The notes beneath the pieces were generated by a model that was given only the letters and a program-made list of their open reading frames with translations, made no database searches and was not told where the DNA came from. Source: Mycobacterium senriense (GTDB taxonomy: Bacteria > Actinomycetota > Actinomycetes > Mycobacteriales > Mycobacteriaceae). Taken from it: a stretch of 64,000 nucleotides of DNA. The stretch is from NCBI RefSeq assembly GCF_019668465.1, contig NZ_AP024828.1, forward strand, positions 5,394,001 through 5,458,000, read 5' to 3'. This document shows, one piece after another, positions 10,423-20,897 of the stretch. How positions within the stretch are numbered: position 1 is the first letter of the stretch; each line of letters opens with the position of its first letter. A program made the translations under genes and the position numbers.

Positions 10423-10453
10423 AGGCACCGGTAGCCAGGGGCTACCGGTGCCT
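10423..10453 (-). terminator. Intrinsic terminator of the 10474-11202 gene
   Basis: Perfect 14-base-pair stem (10423-10436 with 10440-10453) and 3-base loop, 20 bases after the stop at 10474; on the minus strand it is followed by TTTTCG, so it has both the stem and the U-tract of a classical terminator. Confidence 0.85.
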
Positions 10454-10473
10454 GCCGCCTTGGAGATTGCGCG

Positions 10474-11202
10474 CTAGGCGCCGGCGTGGTGGTGCCGGTG
10501 GAACAGGCCGCTGCGATCACCCTCGGTGCGCCGGCGCAACAGGCCGCCACCGGTGCGATCGGTGCGCCGCCGGAACAGGCCGCCACGCTCGCGGGGCGCC
10601 CGCTCGGCCGCCATGGCGTCCGCCGGCACCCCGGCCGGGCCGCGGGTCTCGTCATACATGGCCGGTTGGGCCGCCGGGACGGCCTCGCCCGCCACCGGCG
10701 CCGGTTCCGTCGCCACGACGTCACGCGCGTGACGAACCGCCAGGCGCGCCACCGCGGCACCGCCCAGGAACACGATCAGTGCGCCCAGTCCGGTGAAGTA
10801 GGTAACCTCGAGCAGGGCTCGTTTCAGGTCGGTCGCCGCCATCGGTTGACCGATGTCGCCGATCCCGAGCGTCGCCGCGAACGCGCGGCCGACCACGAAC
10901 CAGGCACCGCCGGCGACCGCCAGCCAGCCGCCGAACACAGCGCTGGCCCGGTTGTTCGACATGAGCACCAGCAGGCCGCCGACCACCGCGGCGGCCCCGG
11001 GGAGCACCTCAAGCCAGCCTTTGGCCGTGGTCCACGTCCATGCCGGGTCGGCCATGTACGCCCAGTCGATGTTGGGCCCGAAGAACGGCACCAGTGCACC
11101 CCACGCACCCAGAAGAATCAGGAGTAACCCGGTTAGCGCGCCACGGGAACGTGGCATGTACAGCGCGCGGGGGCGATCGTAGTCGTGGCTCGTGGTCCTC
11201 AT
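10474..11202 (-). CDS. Four-TM membrane protein, paralogue of 9105-9800
   Basis: 242 residues starting at ATG 11202, behind a consensus AAGGAGG. The membrane part (YMPRSRGALTGLLLILLGAWG, LEVLPGAAAVVGGLLVL, FGGWLAVAGGAWFVVGR, FTGLGALIVFLGGAAVARL) aligns almost without gaps to the protein at 9105-9800, so one is a duplicate of the other. The C-terminal tail differs: it is basic, with FRRRTDRTGGGLLRRRT repeats and a His-rich end (LFHRHHHAGA). No known function. The 248 bases between it and ruvB carry only its promoter region; no other gene is seen there. Confidence 0.87.
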   Translation of the reverse strand: MRTTSHDYDRPRALYMPRSRGALTGLLLILLGAWGALVPFFGPNIDWAYMADPAWTWTTAKGWLEVLPGAAAVVGGLLVLMSNNRASAVFGGWLAVAGGAWFVVGRAFAATLGIGDIGQPMAATDLKRALLEVTYFTGLGALIVFLGGAAVARLAVRHARDVVATEPAPVAGEAVPAAQPAMYDETRGPAGVPADAMAAERAPRERGGLFRRRTDRTGGGLLRRRTEGDRSGLFHRHHHAGA

Positions 11203-11450
11203 CGGAACCTCCTTCAAACAGGTATGACTGTTGTGAGGCTGGTTACCCGACGGTGCCGGGGTGTAACCGGCCAGGCGCCGGTTGATGTTTGCTGGAGCCA
11301 CCGGAACGGGCTCCGGCGGGCGAGGGTCGCGGCCGCACTGCCGGTAGTGCCGACCGTCTGAGCTGGCCGGACGTCGCGCCCGGCGAACGTTCTGGGCCGG
11401 CCGGGGGTAAAGGTCACGATTTGGCCGCGAAATGGCCGGTGCGATCGCGG

Positions 11451-12502
<1,052 letters not shown>

Positions 12503-12506
<4 letters not shown>

Positions 12507-13108
12507 CGGGACTTACCCAGCAACGACAGCGCGGCCCGCAGCGCGGTCGACGTCGTGGCGTCGTGGTCGCCGGCCAGCACCTTGTCGGTGGCCTCCTCGG
12601 CCTGCTTGGCCGCAAATCCAAGGCCGACAAGGGCTTCCACGACCGGGCCGCGCACCGCGTGGCCATTGAGATCCGCGTGGCCCGCGCCGGCCGATGCGTC
12701 CGCTGCGCCGACGCCGACCTTGTCGCGAAGTTCGAGCACCATGCGTTCGGCGCCGCGTTTGCCGATCCCGGGGACCCGGGTCAGCGCGCTGACGTCGCTG
12801 TCGTGCAGCGCCTGGCGCAACGCGCCGGCGTCGTGGACGGCCAGGGTCGCCATCGCCAGCCGCGACCCCACCCCCGACACCGACAGCAGGGTCAGGAACA
12901 GGTCGCGGGTCTCGGTGTCGGCGAACCCGTACAGCGTCATGGAATCCTCGCGGACAACCATCGCGGTGATCAGCCGGGCCTCGGTCCCCGAGCGCAGCGT
13001 CGCCAGCGTCGACGGCGTCGCGTTCACCCGGTACCCGACGCCGGCGGCCTCGATCACCACGTGATCGAGCGCCACCTCGAGCACCTCGCCGCGCACCGAG
13101 GCGATCAT
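12503..13108 (-). CDS. ruvA: Holliday junction DNA-binding subunit RuvA
   Basis: Tetrameric protein that clamps the four-way junction and recruits RuvB. 201 residues starting at ATG 13108 ([12 protein letters not shown]), overlapping the ruvC stop by 4 bases. An OB-fold domain comes first, then two helix-hairpin-helix motifs ([14 protein letters not shown] and [22 protein letters not shown]), then the C-terminal RuvB-binding domain ([18 protein letters not shown]). Full length. Confidence 0.97.
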
Positions 13109-13671
13109 CGGGCGGCCTTCAGTTTGGCGTTCAGCTTGGCCTTGTACTTCTGTCGCTGCTCGGCGGCCATCGCCTCGGCGGCGGCCATCCGGGCGATCAT
13201 CGGTGCCCGCCAGCAATGACAGATCGCCAGTGCCAGCGCGTCGGCCGCGTCGGCCGGCGTCGGTTTGGCTTGCAGCTCAAGGATTCTCGTGACCATAGCG
13301 GTGACCTGCGCCTTATCCGCGGCACCGTTGCCGGTGACCGCGGCCTTGACCTCGCTAGGGGTATGGAAGTGGACATCGATGCCACGCCTGGCGGCCGCCA
13401 GGGCGACCACGCCGCCGGCCTGCGCGGTGCCCATCACCGTCGACACGTTGAGTTGGGAGAACACCCGCTCGACCGCCACGACGTCCGGGTGGTGGGTGGC
13501 CAGCCAGTGCTCGACGGCGTCGCTGATCTTCAGCAGTCGCTCGGCCAGCGGGGCGTCGGCGGGCGTGCGCACCACGTCGACGTCCAGGGCGACGACCGTG
13601 CGCCCGCGCCCGCTTTCGACGACCGACAGACCGCATCGGGTCAGGCCGGGATCGACGCCCATCACCCGCAT
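13105..13671 (-). CDS. ruvC: Crossover junction endodeoxyribonuclease RuvC
   Basis: Resolves Holliday junctions by paired nicks. Start at ATG 13671 (MRVMGVDPG), matching the family; a GTG four codons upstream at 13683 is possible. Acidic active-site residues are seen in [20 protein letters not shown] and the C-terminal [14 protein letters not shown]. Lys/Arg-rich C-terminal tail ([14 protein letters not shown]). First gene of the ruvCAB operon; 188 residues. Confidence 0.97.
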   Translation of the reverse strand: MRVMGVDPGLTRCGLSVVESGRGRTVVALDVDVVRTPADAPLAERLLKISDAVEHWLATHHPDVVAVERVFSQLNVSTVMGTAQAGGVVALAAARRGIDVHFHTPSEVKAAVTGNGAADKAQVTAMVTRILELQAKPTPADAADALALAICHCWRAPMIARMAAAEAMAAEQRQKYKAKLNAKLKAAR

Positions 13672-13850
13672 TCCCGCTCCCACCTAGTAGAACAGCTGTT
13701 CGATACCCTAGCGGCCGGCGGTGACGGGCCCGGGTAGGACACGCGGCCGCACCACCGATTCCCGCGGTGACGTTACGGCGCCGAACCCGAGAAAAAGCTG
13801 TTAGCTTTAGCCCACGTTCGCTCGAGCAATGTGGCAACGGAGGGGTTGGC

Positions 13851-14462
13851 GTGGGATCTCTGCTGGTCATGATCGCCGTGGTGCTCTTCATCGCGTCGAT
13901 CGTGGTGCTCGTGGTGGCTTTGCGGCGGCCGAAAGAACCGGCCCAGCGAGGCGGGCGCCAGGATCCGCTGGCCGCCGACGCGATGCCGCAGTTCGGCCCC
14001 CGCCAACTCGGGCCCGGGGCCATCGTCAGCTACGGCGGCATCGACTACATCGTGCGCGGTTCGGTCACTTTCCGCGAAGGCCCCTTCGTCTGGTGGGAAC
14101 ACCTGCTGGAGGGCGGCGACCAGCCGATGTGGTTCAGCGTCGAGGAAGACGACGGGCGCCTCGAGCTGGCGATATGGGTCACGCGCAAGGACGTGCCGCT
14201 GCGGCCCGGCGACCCATACGTCGTCGACGGTGTGATGTTCCACGAGTCCGAACGCGGCCGCGCCTCCTACACGACCGAAGGCACCACCGGCCTGCCGGCC
14301 GGCGGCGAGATGGAATTCGTCGACTGCACCAACACCGACGAGTCGGCGCTGCTCTCGTTCGAGCGCTGGGCCCCGGACATGCCCTGGGAAGTATCGACGG
14401 GCAGGTCGGTCTCGCCCGGCGAGATCACCGTGTACGCGGCGCCCCCACCGAGCCCGGCGTAG
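13851..14462 (+). CDS. Membrane-anchored DUF4178 protein (Rv2597-like)
   Basis: 203 residues from GTG 13851 (after AACGGAGGGG). One N-terminal membrane helix (SLLVMIAVVLFIASIVVLVVAL) is followed by a cytoplasmic or surface domain: LGPGAIVSYGGIDYIVRGSVTFREG, WWEHLL, WFSVEEDDGRLELAIW, then VDGVMFHESERGRASYTTEGTTG. This is the DUF4178 pattern, found in many bacteria beside DUF350 and spermidine-synthase-like proteins. It heads a run of five same-strand genes (13851-17493). The biochemical role is unknown. Confidence 0.85.
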   Translation: MGSLLVMIAVVLFIASIVVLVVALRRPKEPAQRGGRQDPLAADAMPQFGPRQLGPGAIVSYGGIDYIVRGSVTFREGPFVWWEHLLEGGDQPMWFSVEEDDGRLELAIWVTRKDVPLRPGDPYVVDGVMFHESERGRASYTTEGTTGLPAGGEMEFVDCTNTDESALLSFERWAPDMPWEVSTGRSVSPGEITVYAAPPPSPA

Positions 14463-14479
14463 AGCACGAGGTCTCGCCG

Positions 14480-14986
14480 GTGCCCCTCCATCAACTCGCC
14501 GTGACCCCGGCCGACGTATCCGGGGAACGGCTGGGACTGGCTCTCAACGCGCCCGTACCCGCGCCCCTGGCCAGCTGCCGGCTGGACCACCCCGGCGGCG
14601 GCGCCGCGCTGCTGCTCGGCGTGCTCGGCGCCTCGCACGTCGTCGCCGTGGAGCATGCGTTCTCCGAGGAAATCTCGTGCACCGCACGCAGTCTCGGGGC
14701 CGACCTGCCGCAGCGCACCGAGGCGCCCGGCTACCGCCTGCACTCCCGCACCGACGCCCACGACGAGGCGAGCTTTCGCGGCCTCGCGCGCGACCTGCGC
14801 GGCCGTTGCGCCCACCGCACGGGCTGGCTAGGCGGCACGTTTCCCGGCGATGACGCCGCGCTGACCGTGCTGGCCGCCGAACCCGACGGCGCCGGCTGGC
14901 GCTGGCAGACCTGGCACCTCTATCCGGGGCGTCCCGTCGGCAATGGCGGAACGGTGGTACACACGGCCAGCCGGTGGCGCCCGTGA
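14480..14986 (+). CDS. DUF2617 family protein (Rv2598-like)
   Basis: 168 residues, starting at GTG 14480 (VPLHQLAVTPADVSGERLGLAL), 17 bases after the DUF4178 gene. It is soluble, with no signal or membrane segment. A central HHVV-like beta region (LLGVLGASHVVAVEHAFSEEISC) is followed by SFRGLARDLRGRCAHRTGWLGGTFPGDDAALTVL and a C-terminal GWRWQTWHLYP. The function is unknown. Its stop overlaps the next GTG by 4 bases, so it is translated with its neighbours. Confidence 0.8.
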   Translation: MPLHQLAVTPADVSGERLGLALNAPVPAPLASCRLDHPGGGAALLLGVLGASHVVAVEHAFSEEISCTARSLGADLPQRTEAPGYRLHSRTDAHDEASFRGLARDLRGRCAHRTGWLGGTFPGDDAALTVLAAEPDGAGWRWQTWHLYPGRPVGNGGTVVHTASRWRP

Positions 14987-15414
14987 GCCGCAACCGCCTG
15001 TTCGTGATCGCCGGCGTGCTGGGCGTGGCCGGCGTGACATGTCTGATCTTCGGAATCCTGTTGCTGCAGAAGAACATTGCGTCGTACATCGCCGGCCACT
15101 ATCACGAGTACGCCCGCGACGTGAACGGGACTCGCTACCAGTGCACCGGGTCACCCGATCAGGTGGCCGACGTGCTCGCCGACTACGCGGAACCCGACGC
15201 GCGGGCCGACAACGGCAATACCGAGTACCTGCGTTACAGCAACAACATCGTGATCGTCGGCCCCGACGGCAGCTACGCGTGCAGCATCCGCGTGGAACCG
15301 CTGAGCGCCGGATACAGCCACGGCGCCTTCATCTTCCTCGGCCCCGGGTTTTTCCCGGGATCCCCATCCGGCGGCGCAGGCGGCACGCCCGGCGGCCCCG
15401 GCGGAATCAAGTGA
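14983..15414 (+). CDS. Single-TM surface protein with Gly-rich tail (Rv2599-like)
   Basis: 143 residues from GTG 14983, which overlaps the previous stop (GTGA). One uncleaved-looking N-terminal membrane helix ([23 protein letters not shown]) is followed by an external domain with two cysteines ([18 protein letters not shown]) that could form a disulfide, and a C-terminal Gly/Pro/Ser tail. DUF4247-like by its pattern of [20 protein letters not shown]. It is encoded between soluble DUF2617 and membrane DUF350 proteins and probably forms part of one envelope complex with them. Confidence 0.75.
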   Translation: MSRNRLFVIAGVLGVAGVTCLIFGILLLQKNIASYIAGHYHEYARDVNGTRYQCTGSPDQVADVLADYAEPDARADNGNTEYLRYSNNIVIVGPDGSYACSIRVEPLSAGYSHGAFIFLGPGFFPGSPSGGAGGTPGGPGGIK

Positions 15415-15439
15415 CGGCACCACCGCAAAGGAGAACACC

Positions 15440-15895
15440 ATGTATCTCGCCGTCGAGATCGGCACCGTCGACCTCAATCCCGTGCTGAAAGGCGCAGTCG
15501 CGACGATCCTGTACTTCGTCGTCGGCATGGCTGTGCTTCTCGTCGGGTTCTACGCGGTCGACGTGCTGACCCCGGGAAAGCTGCGCCAGCTGGTGTTCAT
15601 CGACCGCCGGCCCAACGCCGTGGTCGTCGCGGGCGCGATGTACATCGCCCTGACCATCGTCATCATCACCGCCATCGCCAACAGCTACAGCCAGCTGGGC
15701 CAGGGACTCGTCGGGGTGGCGGTGTTCGGGCTGATGGGCGTGATCCTGCTGGGCGTCGCGCTGCTGGCGATGCACCTGCTGATCCCGGGCAGTTTTCACG
15801 AGCACATCGACGAGCCGGAGCTGCATCCGGGATCGTTCGCGGTGGCGCTGATACTGCTGGCCGTTGGAGGGGTGACCGCCGCGGCGGTGTCATGA
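15440..15895 (+). CDS. DUF350 membrane protein (Rv2600-like)
   Basis: 151 residues, four membrane helices: [58 protein letters not shown] and [18 protein letters not shown]. The DUF350 mark is two repeated two-helix units with [10 protein letters not shown] and SFAVALILL. Start ATG 15440 behind AAAGGAG. Its stop overlaps the speE ATG by 4 bases, which binds the two functions tightly. DUF350 proteins recur next to spermidine-synthase-like and glutathionylspermidine-synthase-like genes in other phyla. Confidence 0.88.
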   Translation: MYLAVEIGTVDLNPVLKGAVATILYFVVGMAVLLVGFYAVDVLTPGKLRQLVFIDRRPNAVVVAGAMYIALTIVIITAIANSYSQLGQGLVGVAVFGLMGVILLGVALLAMHLLIPGSFHEHIDEPELHPGSFAVALILLAVGGVTAAAVS

Positions 15896-17493
15896 GCACC
15901 GTCGGGTCGAGGGCCAAGGTGCGGGCGCCCGAGGCGGCGCCGCCCGCGGCGGTGTCTGGTCGGTGGCGGGCGCTGTTGCTTGCCGCCGTTGCGGCGTGCG
16001 CGGCGTGCGGCATCATCTATGAACTCGCGCTGCTGACATTGTCGGCCAGCCTGGACGGCGGCGGGATCGTCGCCACCTCGCTGATCGTCGCGGGCTACAT
16101 CGCCGCGCTGGGCGTGGGCGCGCTGCTGGTCAAGCCGCTGCTGGCGCACGCCGCGATCACCTTCATCGCCGTCGAGGCGCTGCTGGGCATCGTCGGTGGG
16201 CTGTCGGCGGCGGCGCTGTACGTGGTGTTCGCGTTCCTGGACGGGTCCGTCGGGTCGACGTGGGTGCTCGCGGCGAGCACGGCGCTGATCGGTGGCCTGG
16301 TCGGTGCCGAGGTGCCGCTGTTGATGACGCTGCTGCACCAGGGCCGGATAGGCCCTGAAACAGACCCAGCCGCCGATGCCGGACGCACGCTGGCCAACCT
16401 GAACGCCGCCGACTACCTGGGCGCACTGCTGGGCGGGCTGGTCTGGCCGTTCCTGCTGCTGCCGCAGCTGGGGATGATTCGCGGCGCGGCGGCCACCGGC
16501 ATGATCAACCTGGCGGCCGCCGCCGTCGTGGCGATTTTCCTGTTGCGCCAAGTGGTTTCGACGCGGCAGCTGGTGCTGGCGCTGTGCGCGCTGGCCGCCG
16601 CGGTGGGGCTGCTCGCCACCCTGCTGCTGCGTTCGGCCGACGTCGAAACAACAAGCAGGCAAAGGCTTTACGCCGACCCGATCGTCGCCTACCGGCACAC
16701 GGCCTATCAGGAGATCGTGGTGACCCGGCGCGGCAACGACACCCGGCTGTATCTCGATGGGGGCCTGCAGTTCTCCACTCGCGACGAATACCGCTACACC
16801 GAAAGCCTGGTCTACCCCGCGCTCGGCAACGGCGCCCAATCGGTGCTGGTGCTCGGCGGCGGCGACGGACTGGCGGCCCGCGAATTGCTGCGCCAGCCCG
16901 GCATTTCCAAGATCGTGCAGGTCGAGCTCGACCCCGCGGTGATCGACATCGCGCGCACCACGCTGCGCGCCGCCAATGGCGGTTCGCTGGACAATCCGCG
17001 GGTGGCCGTGCTGACCCAGGACGCGATGAACTGGTTGCGCGGACCGGACGTGGACCGCTTCGACGCGGTCATCGTCGACCTTCCCGATCCCAACACACCC
17101 GTGCTGGGCCGGCTGTACTCGGCGGAGTTCTACGCACTGGTGGCCCGCGCGCTGGCTCCCGGTGGGTTGATGGTGGTGCAGGCGGGCAGCCCGTTTTCCA
17201 CCCCGACGGCGTATTGGCGCACGGTTTCGACGATCCGGGCCGCCGGTTACGCGGTCACGCCCTATCACGTGCACGTGCCCACGTTCGGCGACTGGGGATT
17301 CGCCCTGGCGCGGCGCGCGGACGTCGCGCCCACCCCGAAGGTGCCCACCAACGCGCCCCCGCTGCGTTACCTCAACCAGCAGGTGCTCGACGCGGCCGGC
17401 GTATTCGGCGGCGACATCGGCCCGCGCCCCGTCGAGCCGTCGACCCTGGACAATCCGCGCATCGTCGAGGACATGCGGCACGGGTACGACTAG
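15892..17493 (+). CDS. speE: Membrane-anchored spermidine/spermine-synthase-like aminopropyltransferase
   Basis: 533 residues. About 250 N-terminal residues form seven or eight membrane helices ([21 protein letters not shown] onward). The C-terminal half is a spermidine synthase fold: [33 protein letters not shown], the ligand-binding loop [17 protein letters not shown] and [11 protein letters not shown], in which the usual catalytic D of the D-P-x-D/DPxGP loop is kept. Homologous to Rv2601. Whether it makes a free polyamine or modifies a membrane substrate is open; the membrane half favours the second. It ends directly against yebC, with no base between the two stops. Confidence 0.88.
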   Translation: MSTVGSRAKVRAPEAAPPAAVSGRWRALLLAAVAACAACGIIYELALLTLSASLDGGGIVATSLIVAGYIAALGVGALLVKPLLAHAAITFIAVEALLGIVGGLSAAALYVVFAFLDGSVGSTWVLAASTALIGGLVGAEVPLLMTLLHQGRIGPETDPAADAGRTLANLNAADYLGALLGGLVWPFLLLPQLGMIRGAAATGMINLAAAAVVAIFLLRQVVSTRQLVLALCALAAAVGLLATLLLRSADVETTSRQRLYADPIVAYRHTAYQEIVVTRRGNDTRLYLDGGLQFSTRDEYRYTESLVYPALGNGAQSVLVLGGGDGLAARELLRQPGISKIVQVELDPAVIDIARTTLRAANGGSLDNPRVAVLTQDAMNWLRGPDVDRFDAVIVDLPDPNTPVLGRLYSAEFYALVARALAPGGLMVVQAGSPFSTPTAYWRTVSTIRAAGYAVTPYHVHVPTFGDWGFALARRADVAPTPKVPTNAPPLRYLNQQVLDAAGVFGGDIGPRPVEPSTLDNPRIVEDMRHGYD

Positions 17494-18249
17494 CTACTCC
17501 TCGTCGAGCGCCGCGAGCACCTCGTCGGACAGGTCGACATTGGTCCAGACGTTCTGCACGTCGTCGCTGTCCTCCAGCGCGTCGACCAGCTTGAACACCT
17601 TCCGCGCGCCCTCGACGTCGACGGGCACGCTGACCGACGGCTGGAAGCTGGCCTCGGCCGATTCGTAGTCGATGCCGGCGTCCTGCAGCGCGGTGCGCAC
17701 CGCCACCAGATCGGTCGGCTCGGAGATGACCTCGAAGCTCTCACCGAGGTCGTTCACGTCCTCGGCGCCGGCGTCCAGCACGGCGGTCAGCACGTCGTCT
17801 TCGCTCAGGCCGTTCTTTTCCAGCGTGACGACGCCCTTGCGGGTGAACAGGTAGGACACCGATCCGGGATCGGCCATGTTGCCGCCGTTGCGGGTCACCG
17901 CCACCCGGACCTCGCCGGCCGCGCGGTTGCGGTTGTCGGTGAGGCACTCGATCAGCACCGCCACGCCGTTGGGGCCGTAGCCCTCATACATGATCGTCTG
18001 GTAGTCGGCGCCGCCGGCTTCCTCGCCCGCGCCCCGCTTGCGGGCGCGCTCGATGTTGTCGTTGGGCACCGATGTCTTCTTCGCCTTCTGGATGGCGTCA
18101 TACAGCGTCGGATTGCCAGCCGGGTCACCGCCGCCGGTGCGGGCGGCGACCTCGATGTTCTTGATCAGCCGGGCAAACTCCTTGCCACGCCGCGCGTCTT
18201 TGACGGCCTTCTGGTGCTTGGTGGTGGCCCACTTGGAATGGCCGCTCAT
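17494..18249 (-). CDS. YebC/PmpR family DNA-binding protein
   Basis: 251 residues with the full family pattern: [23 protein letters not shown] at the start, [29 protein letters not shown], the acidic middle domain ([19 protein letters not shown]) and the C-terminal [17 protein letters not shown]. Family members act as transcription regulators or, as found more recently, help ribosomes through difficult proline stretches. It lies downstream of the pdxS-tesB-pdxT operon, as Rv2603c does in M. tuberculosis. Confidence 0.95.
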   Translation of the reverse strand: MSGHSKWATTKHQKAVKDARRGKEFARLIKNIEVAARTGGGDPAGNPTLYDAIQKAKKTSVPNDNIERARKRGAGEEAGGADYQTIMYEGYGPNGVAVLIECLTDNRNRAAGEVRVAVTRNGGNMADPGSVSYLFTRKGVVTLEKNGLSEDDVLTAVLDAGAEDVNDLGESFEVISEPTDLVAVRTALQDAGIDYESAEASFQPSVSVPVDVEGARKVFKLVDALEDSDDVQNVWTNVDLSDEVLAALDEE

Positions 18250-18387
18250 CGGTGTCCTATCTGAAAAGTCCTTTGTTTTTGTGGCCAGACGAGTCTACGT
18301 GGACGGTTGGGGTGGGTCGCCCGGCCACTACCCGGCCGTCTCAGCGTCCCCAGGAGTCACGGCAGGGCGGGGATATGCCGCTTCCAC

Positions 18388-18415
18388 AACGCGCTAGCGC
18401 ATCCGCTAGCGCGTT
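18388..18415. terminator. Perfect hairpin between pdxT and yebC
   Basis: A 12-base-pair perfect stem AACGCGCTAGCG/CGCTAGCGCGTT with loop CATC, 59 bases after the pdxT stop on the minus strand and 139 before the yebC start. There is no U-run, but G+C-rich hairpins without one are common at mycobacterial gene ends. Each arm contains GCGCTAGCGC-like symmetry, so a protein-binding site for yebC control is the alternative. Confidence 0.6.
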
Positions 18416-18473
18416 TCGCAGTCACCTCACCACCCGGATGCTGGTGCCGCTGTGGCCGGTGTGCAACCGGTCG

Positions 18474-19064
18474 TCAGCCGGTGACGAGGTCGACGAACAG
18501 GTGGTGGATGCGCCGGTCACCGGTCATCTCCGGATGAAACGCCGTGGCCAGCTTGCGGCCCTGCTTCACCGCGACAACGTGCCCGGCCGCGCTGGCCAGC
18601 ACCTCCACGCCGTCACCGGCGCGCTCGACCCACGGCGCGCGGATGAATACCGCGCGCACCGGATCGCTGAGCCCCGCGAACGGAATGTCACCCTCAAACG
18701 AATCGACCTGACGCCCAAAGGCGTTGCGCCGCACCGTCATATCGATCCCGCGCAGCGGCAGTGCCTCGCGACCGCCCGCGCCGGCGTCCAGGATCTCGCT
18801 GGCCAGCAGGATCATCCCGGCACAGGCGCCGTAGGCGGGCAGCCCGTCGGCCAGCAGGCCACGCAGCGGCTCCAGCAGCCCGAGGTCTAGCAGCAGGTGG
18901 CTCATGGTGGTCGATTCCCCACCGGGAATGACCAGCCCGTCGACCGACTCGAGCTCGCCGCGCCGGCGCACCGGCATCGACTCGGCACCCGCCTCGCGCA
19001 GGGCGGCCAGGTGTTCGCGGGTGTCCCCCTGCAGGGCCAGGACCCCGATCCGCGGCGCGCTCAC
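18474..19064 (-). CDS. pdxT: PLP synthase glutaminase subunit PdxT
   Basis: Releases ammonia from glutamine for PdxS in the deoxyxylulose-independent vitamin B6 pathway. Start GTG 19064 ([19 protein letters not shown]) overlaps the thioesterase stop by 4 bases. Motifs: [13 protein letters not shown], the nucleophile Cys in [11 protein letters not shown], and the His/Glu of [15 protein letters not shown]. 196 residues, full length. Confidence 0.96.
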   Translation of the reverse strand: MSAPRIGVLALQGDTREHLAALREAGAESMPVRRRGELESVDGLVIPGGESTTMSHLLLDLGLLEPLRGLLADGLPAYGACAGMILLASEILDAGAGGREALPLRGIDMTVRRNAFGRQVDSFEGDIPFAGLSDPVRAVFIRAPWVERAGDGVEVLASAAGHVVAVKQGRKLATAFHPEMTGDRRIHHLFVDLVTG

Positions 19065-19906
19065 TGCTGGGTGGGCAGGAATCCGCGGGGGAAGCGGGTC
19101 AGGCCCTCCTGCATGACCGCCGCGACCATCTCGCCGTGCCGGTTGAAGATCTTGCCCTGGCACAGCGCCCGCCCGCCGCAGGCCGACGGCGAGCTCTGGT
19201 CGTAGAGCAGCCACTCGTCGGCCCGGAACATCCGCATGAACCACATCGCGTGGTCCAGCGACGCCACCTGCAGGTGCTCCCGCTCCTCAAGGTGGGTGAC
19301 CTGCGCCGAACCGAGCAGCGTCAGGTCGCTCATGTAGGCCAGCGCGCAGATGTGCAGCACCGGGTCGTCGGGCAGCGGGTCGCGGTGGCGAAACCACACC
19401 TGCTGCTGGGAGGCCTTGCCCGGAAGCCGGTGGATCTGGTCGCGCGGAGCGATGCGGACGTCCCACTCCTGGAACTGCTTGAAGCCCTCGTCGTCGAACA
19501 CCTTCATCGACTTGAGCCCCGGCAGGTCGTCCGGAGGCGGCGCCGCGGGCATCACGTCCTGATGGTGGATGCCCTCCTGATCCGTCTGGAACGACGCCGA
19601 CATGGAGAAGATGGTGGCGCCGTGCTGGATGGCGTTGACCCGCCGCGTGCAGAACGACCCGCCGTCGCGCAGCCGCTCGACGATGAAGATGGTGGGCGCC
19701 GAGGAGTCGCCGGGCCGGATGAAGTAGCCGTGCAACGAGTGCACCAGGAAGCTCGGGTCCACGGTGCGCACCGCCGAGACCAGCGACTGGCCCGCCACCT
19801 GGCCCCCGAAGGTGCGCTGGAAGTTTCCCTGTTCGGGGCTGAATACGCTCCCGCGGTAGATGTTGACCTCGAGTTGCTCGAGGTCAAGGATCTTCTCGAT
19901 CGACAC
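19061..19906 (-). CDS. tesB: Acyl-CoA thioesterase II (TesB family)
   Basis: Double-hotdog thioesterase that hydrolyses acyl-CoA. 281 residues: N-terminal hotdog with [20 protein letters not shown] and [15 protein letters not shown]-terminal hotdog with [22 protein letters not shown] (catalytic Asp) and [18 protein letters not shown] (Gln). It lies between pdxS and pdxT, 9 bases after pdxS and overlapping pdxT, an arrangement also found in M. tuberculosis (Rv2604c-Rv2606c). Why a thioesterase is inside the vitamin B6 operon is unknown. Confidence 0.95.
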   Translation of the reverse strand: MSIEKILDLEQLEVNIYRGSVFSPEQGNFQRTFGGQVAGQSLVSAVRTVDPSFLVHSLHGYFIRPGDSSAPTIFIVERLRDGGSFCTRRVNAIQHGATIFSMSASFQTDQEGIHHQDVMPAAPPPDDLPGLKSMKVFDDEGFKQFQEWDVRIAPRDQIHRLPGKASQQQVWFRHRDPLPDDPVLHICALAYMSDLTLLGSAQVTHLEEREHLQVASLDHAMWFMRMFRADEWLLYDQSSPSACGGRALCQGKIFNRHGEMVAAVMQEGLTRFPRGFLPTQQ

Positions 19907-19915
19907 GGACTGTTT

Positions 19916-20827
19916 TTACCAGCCGCGCTGCGCCAGGCGATGGGGCTCCGGGACCTGCTCGACGTTGATGCCCACCATCGCCTCCCCCAGCCCGCGCGAC
20001 ACCTTGGCCAGCACGTCGGGGTCGTCGTAGAAGGTGGTCGCCTTGACGATGGCGGCGGCGCGCTGCGCGGGGTCGCCGGACTTGAAGATGCCCGACCCCA
20101 CGAACACGCCCTCGGCACCGAGCTGCATCATCATCGCCGCGTCCGCCGGGGTGGCGATGCCGCCCGCGGTGAACAGGGTGACCGGCAGCTTGCCCGCCCG
20201 GGCCACCTCGACGACGAGGTCGTGGGGGGCCTGCAATTCCTTTGCGGCGACGTATAATTCGTCTTCGGACAGCGACGTCAGGCGGCGGATCTCGCCGCCG
20301 ATCGCCCGCATGTGGGTGGTCGCGTTGGAGACGTCGCCGGTCCCTGCTTCACCCTTGGAGCGGATCATGGCCGCGCCCTCGCTGATCCGCCGCAGCGCCT
20401 CGCCGAGGTTGGTCGCCCCGCACACGAACGGCACGGTGAACTTCCACTTGTCGATGTGGTGGGTGTAGTCGGCGGGGGTGAGCACCTCGGATTCGTCGAC
20501 GTAGTCCACGCCGAGACTCTGCAGGATCTGCGCCTCGACGAAGTGGCCGATGCGGGCCTTGGCCATCACCGGGATGGTCACCGCGGCGATGATGCCCTCG
20601 ATCATGTCCGGGTCGCTCATCCGCGACACCCCACCCTGCGCGCGGATGTCGGCGGGCACCCGCTCCAGCGCCATTACGGCGACGGCGCCGGCGGCCTCGG
20701 CGATCTTGGCCTGCTCGGGGGTGACGACGTCCATGATGACGCCGCCCTTGAGCATCTCGGCCATGCCGCGTTTGACGCGCGCCGTTCCGGTTCGCCCGTT
20801 GCCGTTCGGTGGGTGGGCGGTACTCAC
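19916..20827 (-). CDS. pdxS: Pyridoxal 5'-phosphate synthase subunit PdxS
   Basis: Condenses ribose 5-phosphate, glyceraldehyde 3-phosphate and ammonia from PdxT into PLP. 303 residues of a TIM barrel: [11 protein letters not shown] (Asp), the imine lysine in [14 protein letters not shown], the glycine-rich phosphate loop SKGEAGTG and [14 protein letters not shown]. The N-terminal 15 residues are a low-complexity extension. First gene of the operon; no riboswitch-like structure is evident upstream. Confidence 0.97.
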   Translation of the reverse strand: MSTAHPPNGNGRTGTARVKRGMAEMLKGGVIMDVVTPEQAKIAEAAGAVAVMALERVPADIRAQGGVSRMSDPDMIEGIIAAVTIPVMAKARIGHFVEAQILQSLGVDYVDESEVLTPADYTHHIDKWKFTVPFVCGATNLGEALRRISEGAAMIRSKGEAGTGDVSNATTHMRAIGGEIRRLTSLSEDELYVAAKELQAPHDLVVEVARAGKLPVTLFTAGGIATPADAAMMMQLGAEGVFVGSGIFKSGDPAQRAAAIVKATTFYDDPDVLAKVSRGLGEAMVGINVEQVPEPHRLAQRGW

Positions 20828-20897
20828 TGCATGATCTCCTTCAACCGTTGTCGACCCAGTCTAATGAGGCGCTTTAGCCCGCGTTGACGCCACGGAG

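Noticed and set aside
20828..20897. Possible PLP-related riboswitch before pdxS or T-box before thrS
   Set aside because: The leaders are short and show no conserved riboswitch or T-box elements.
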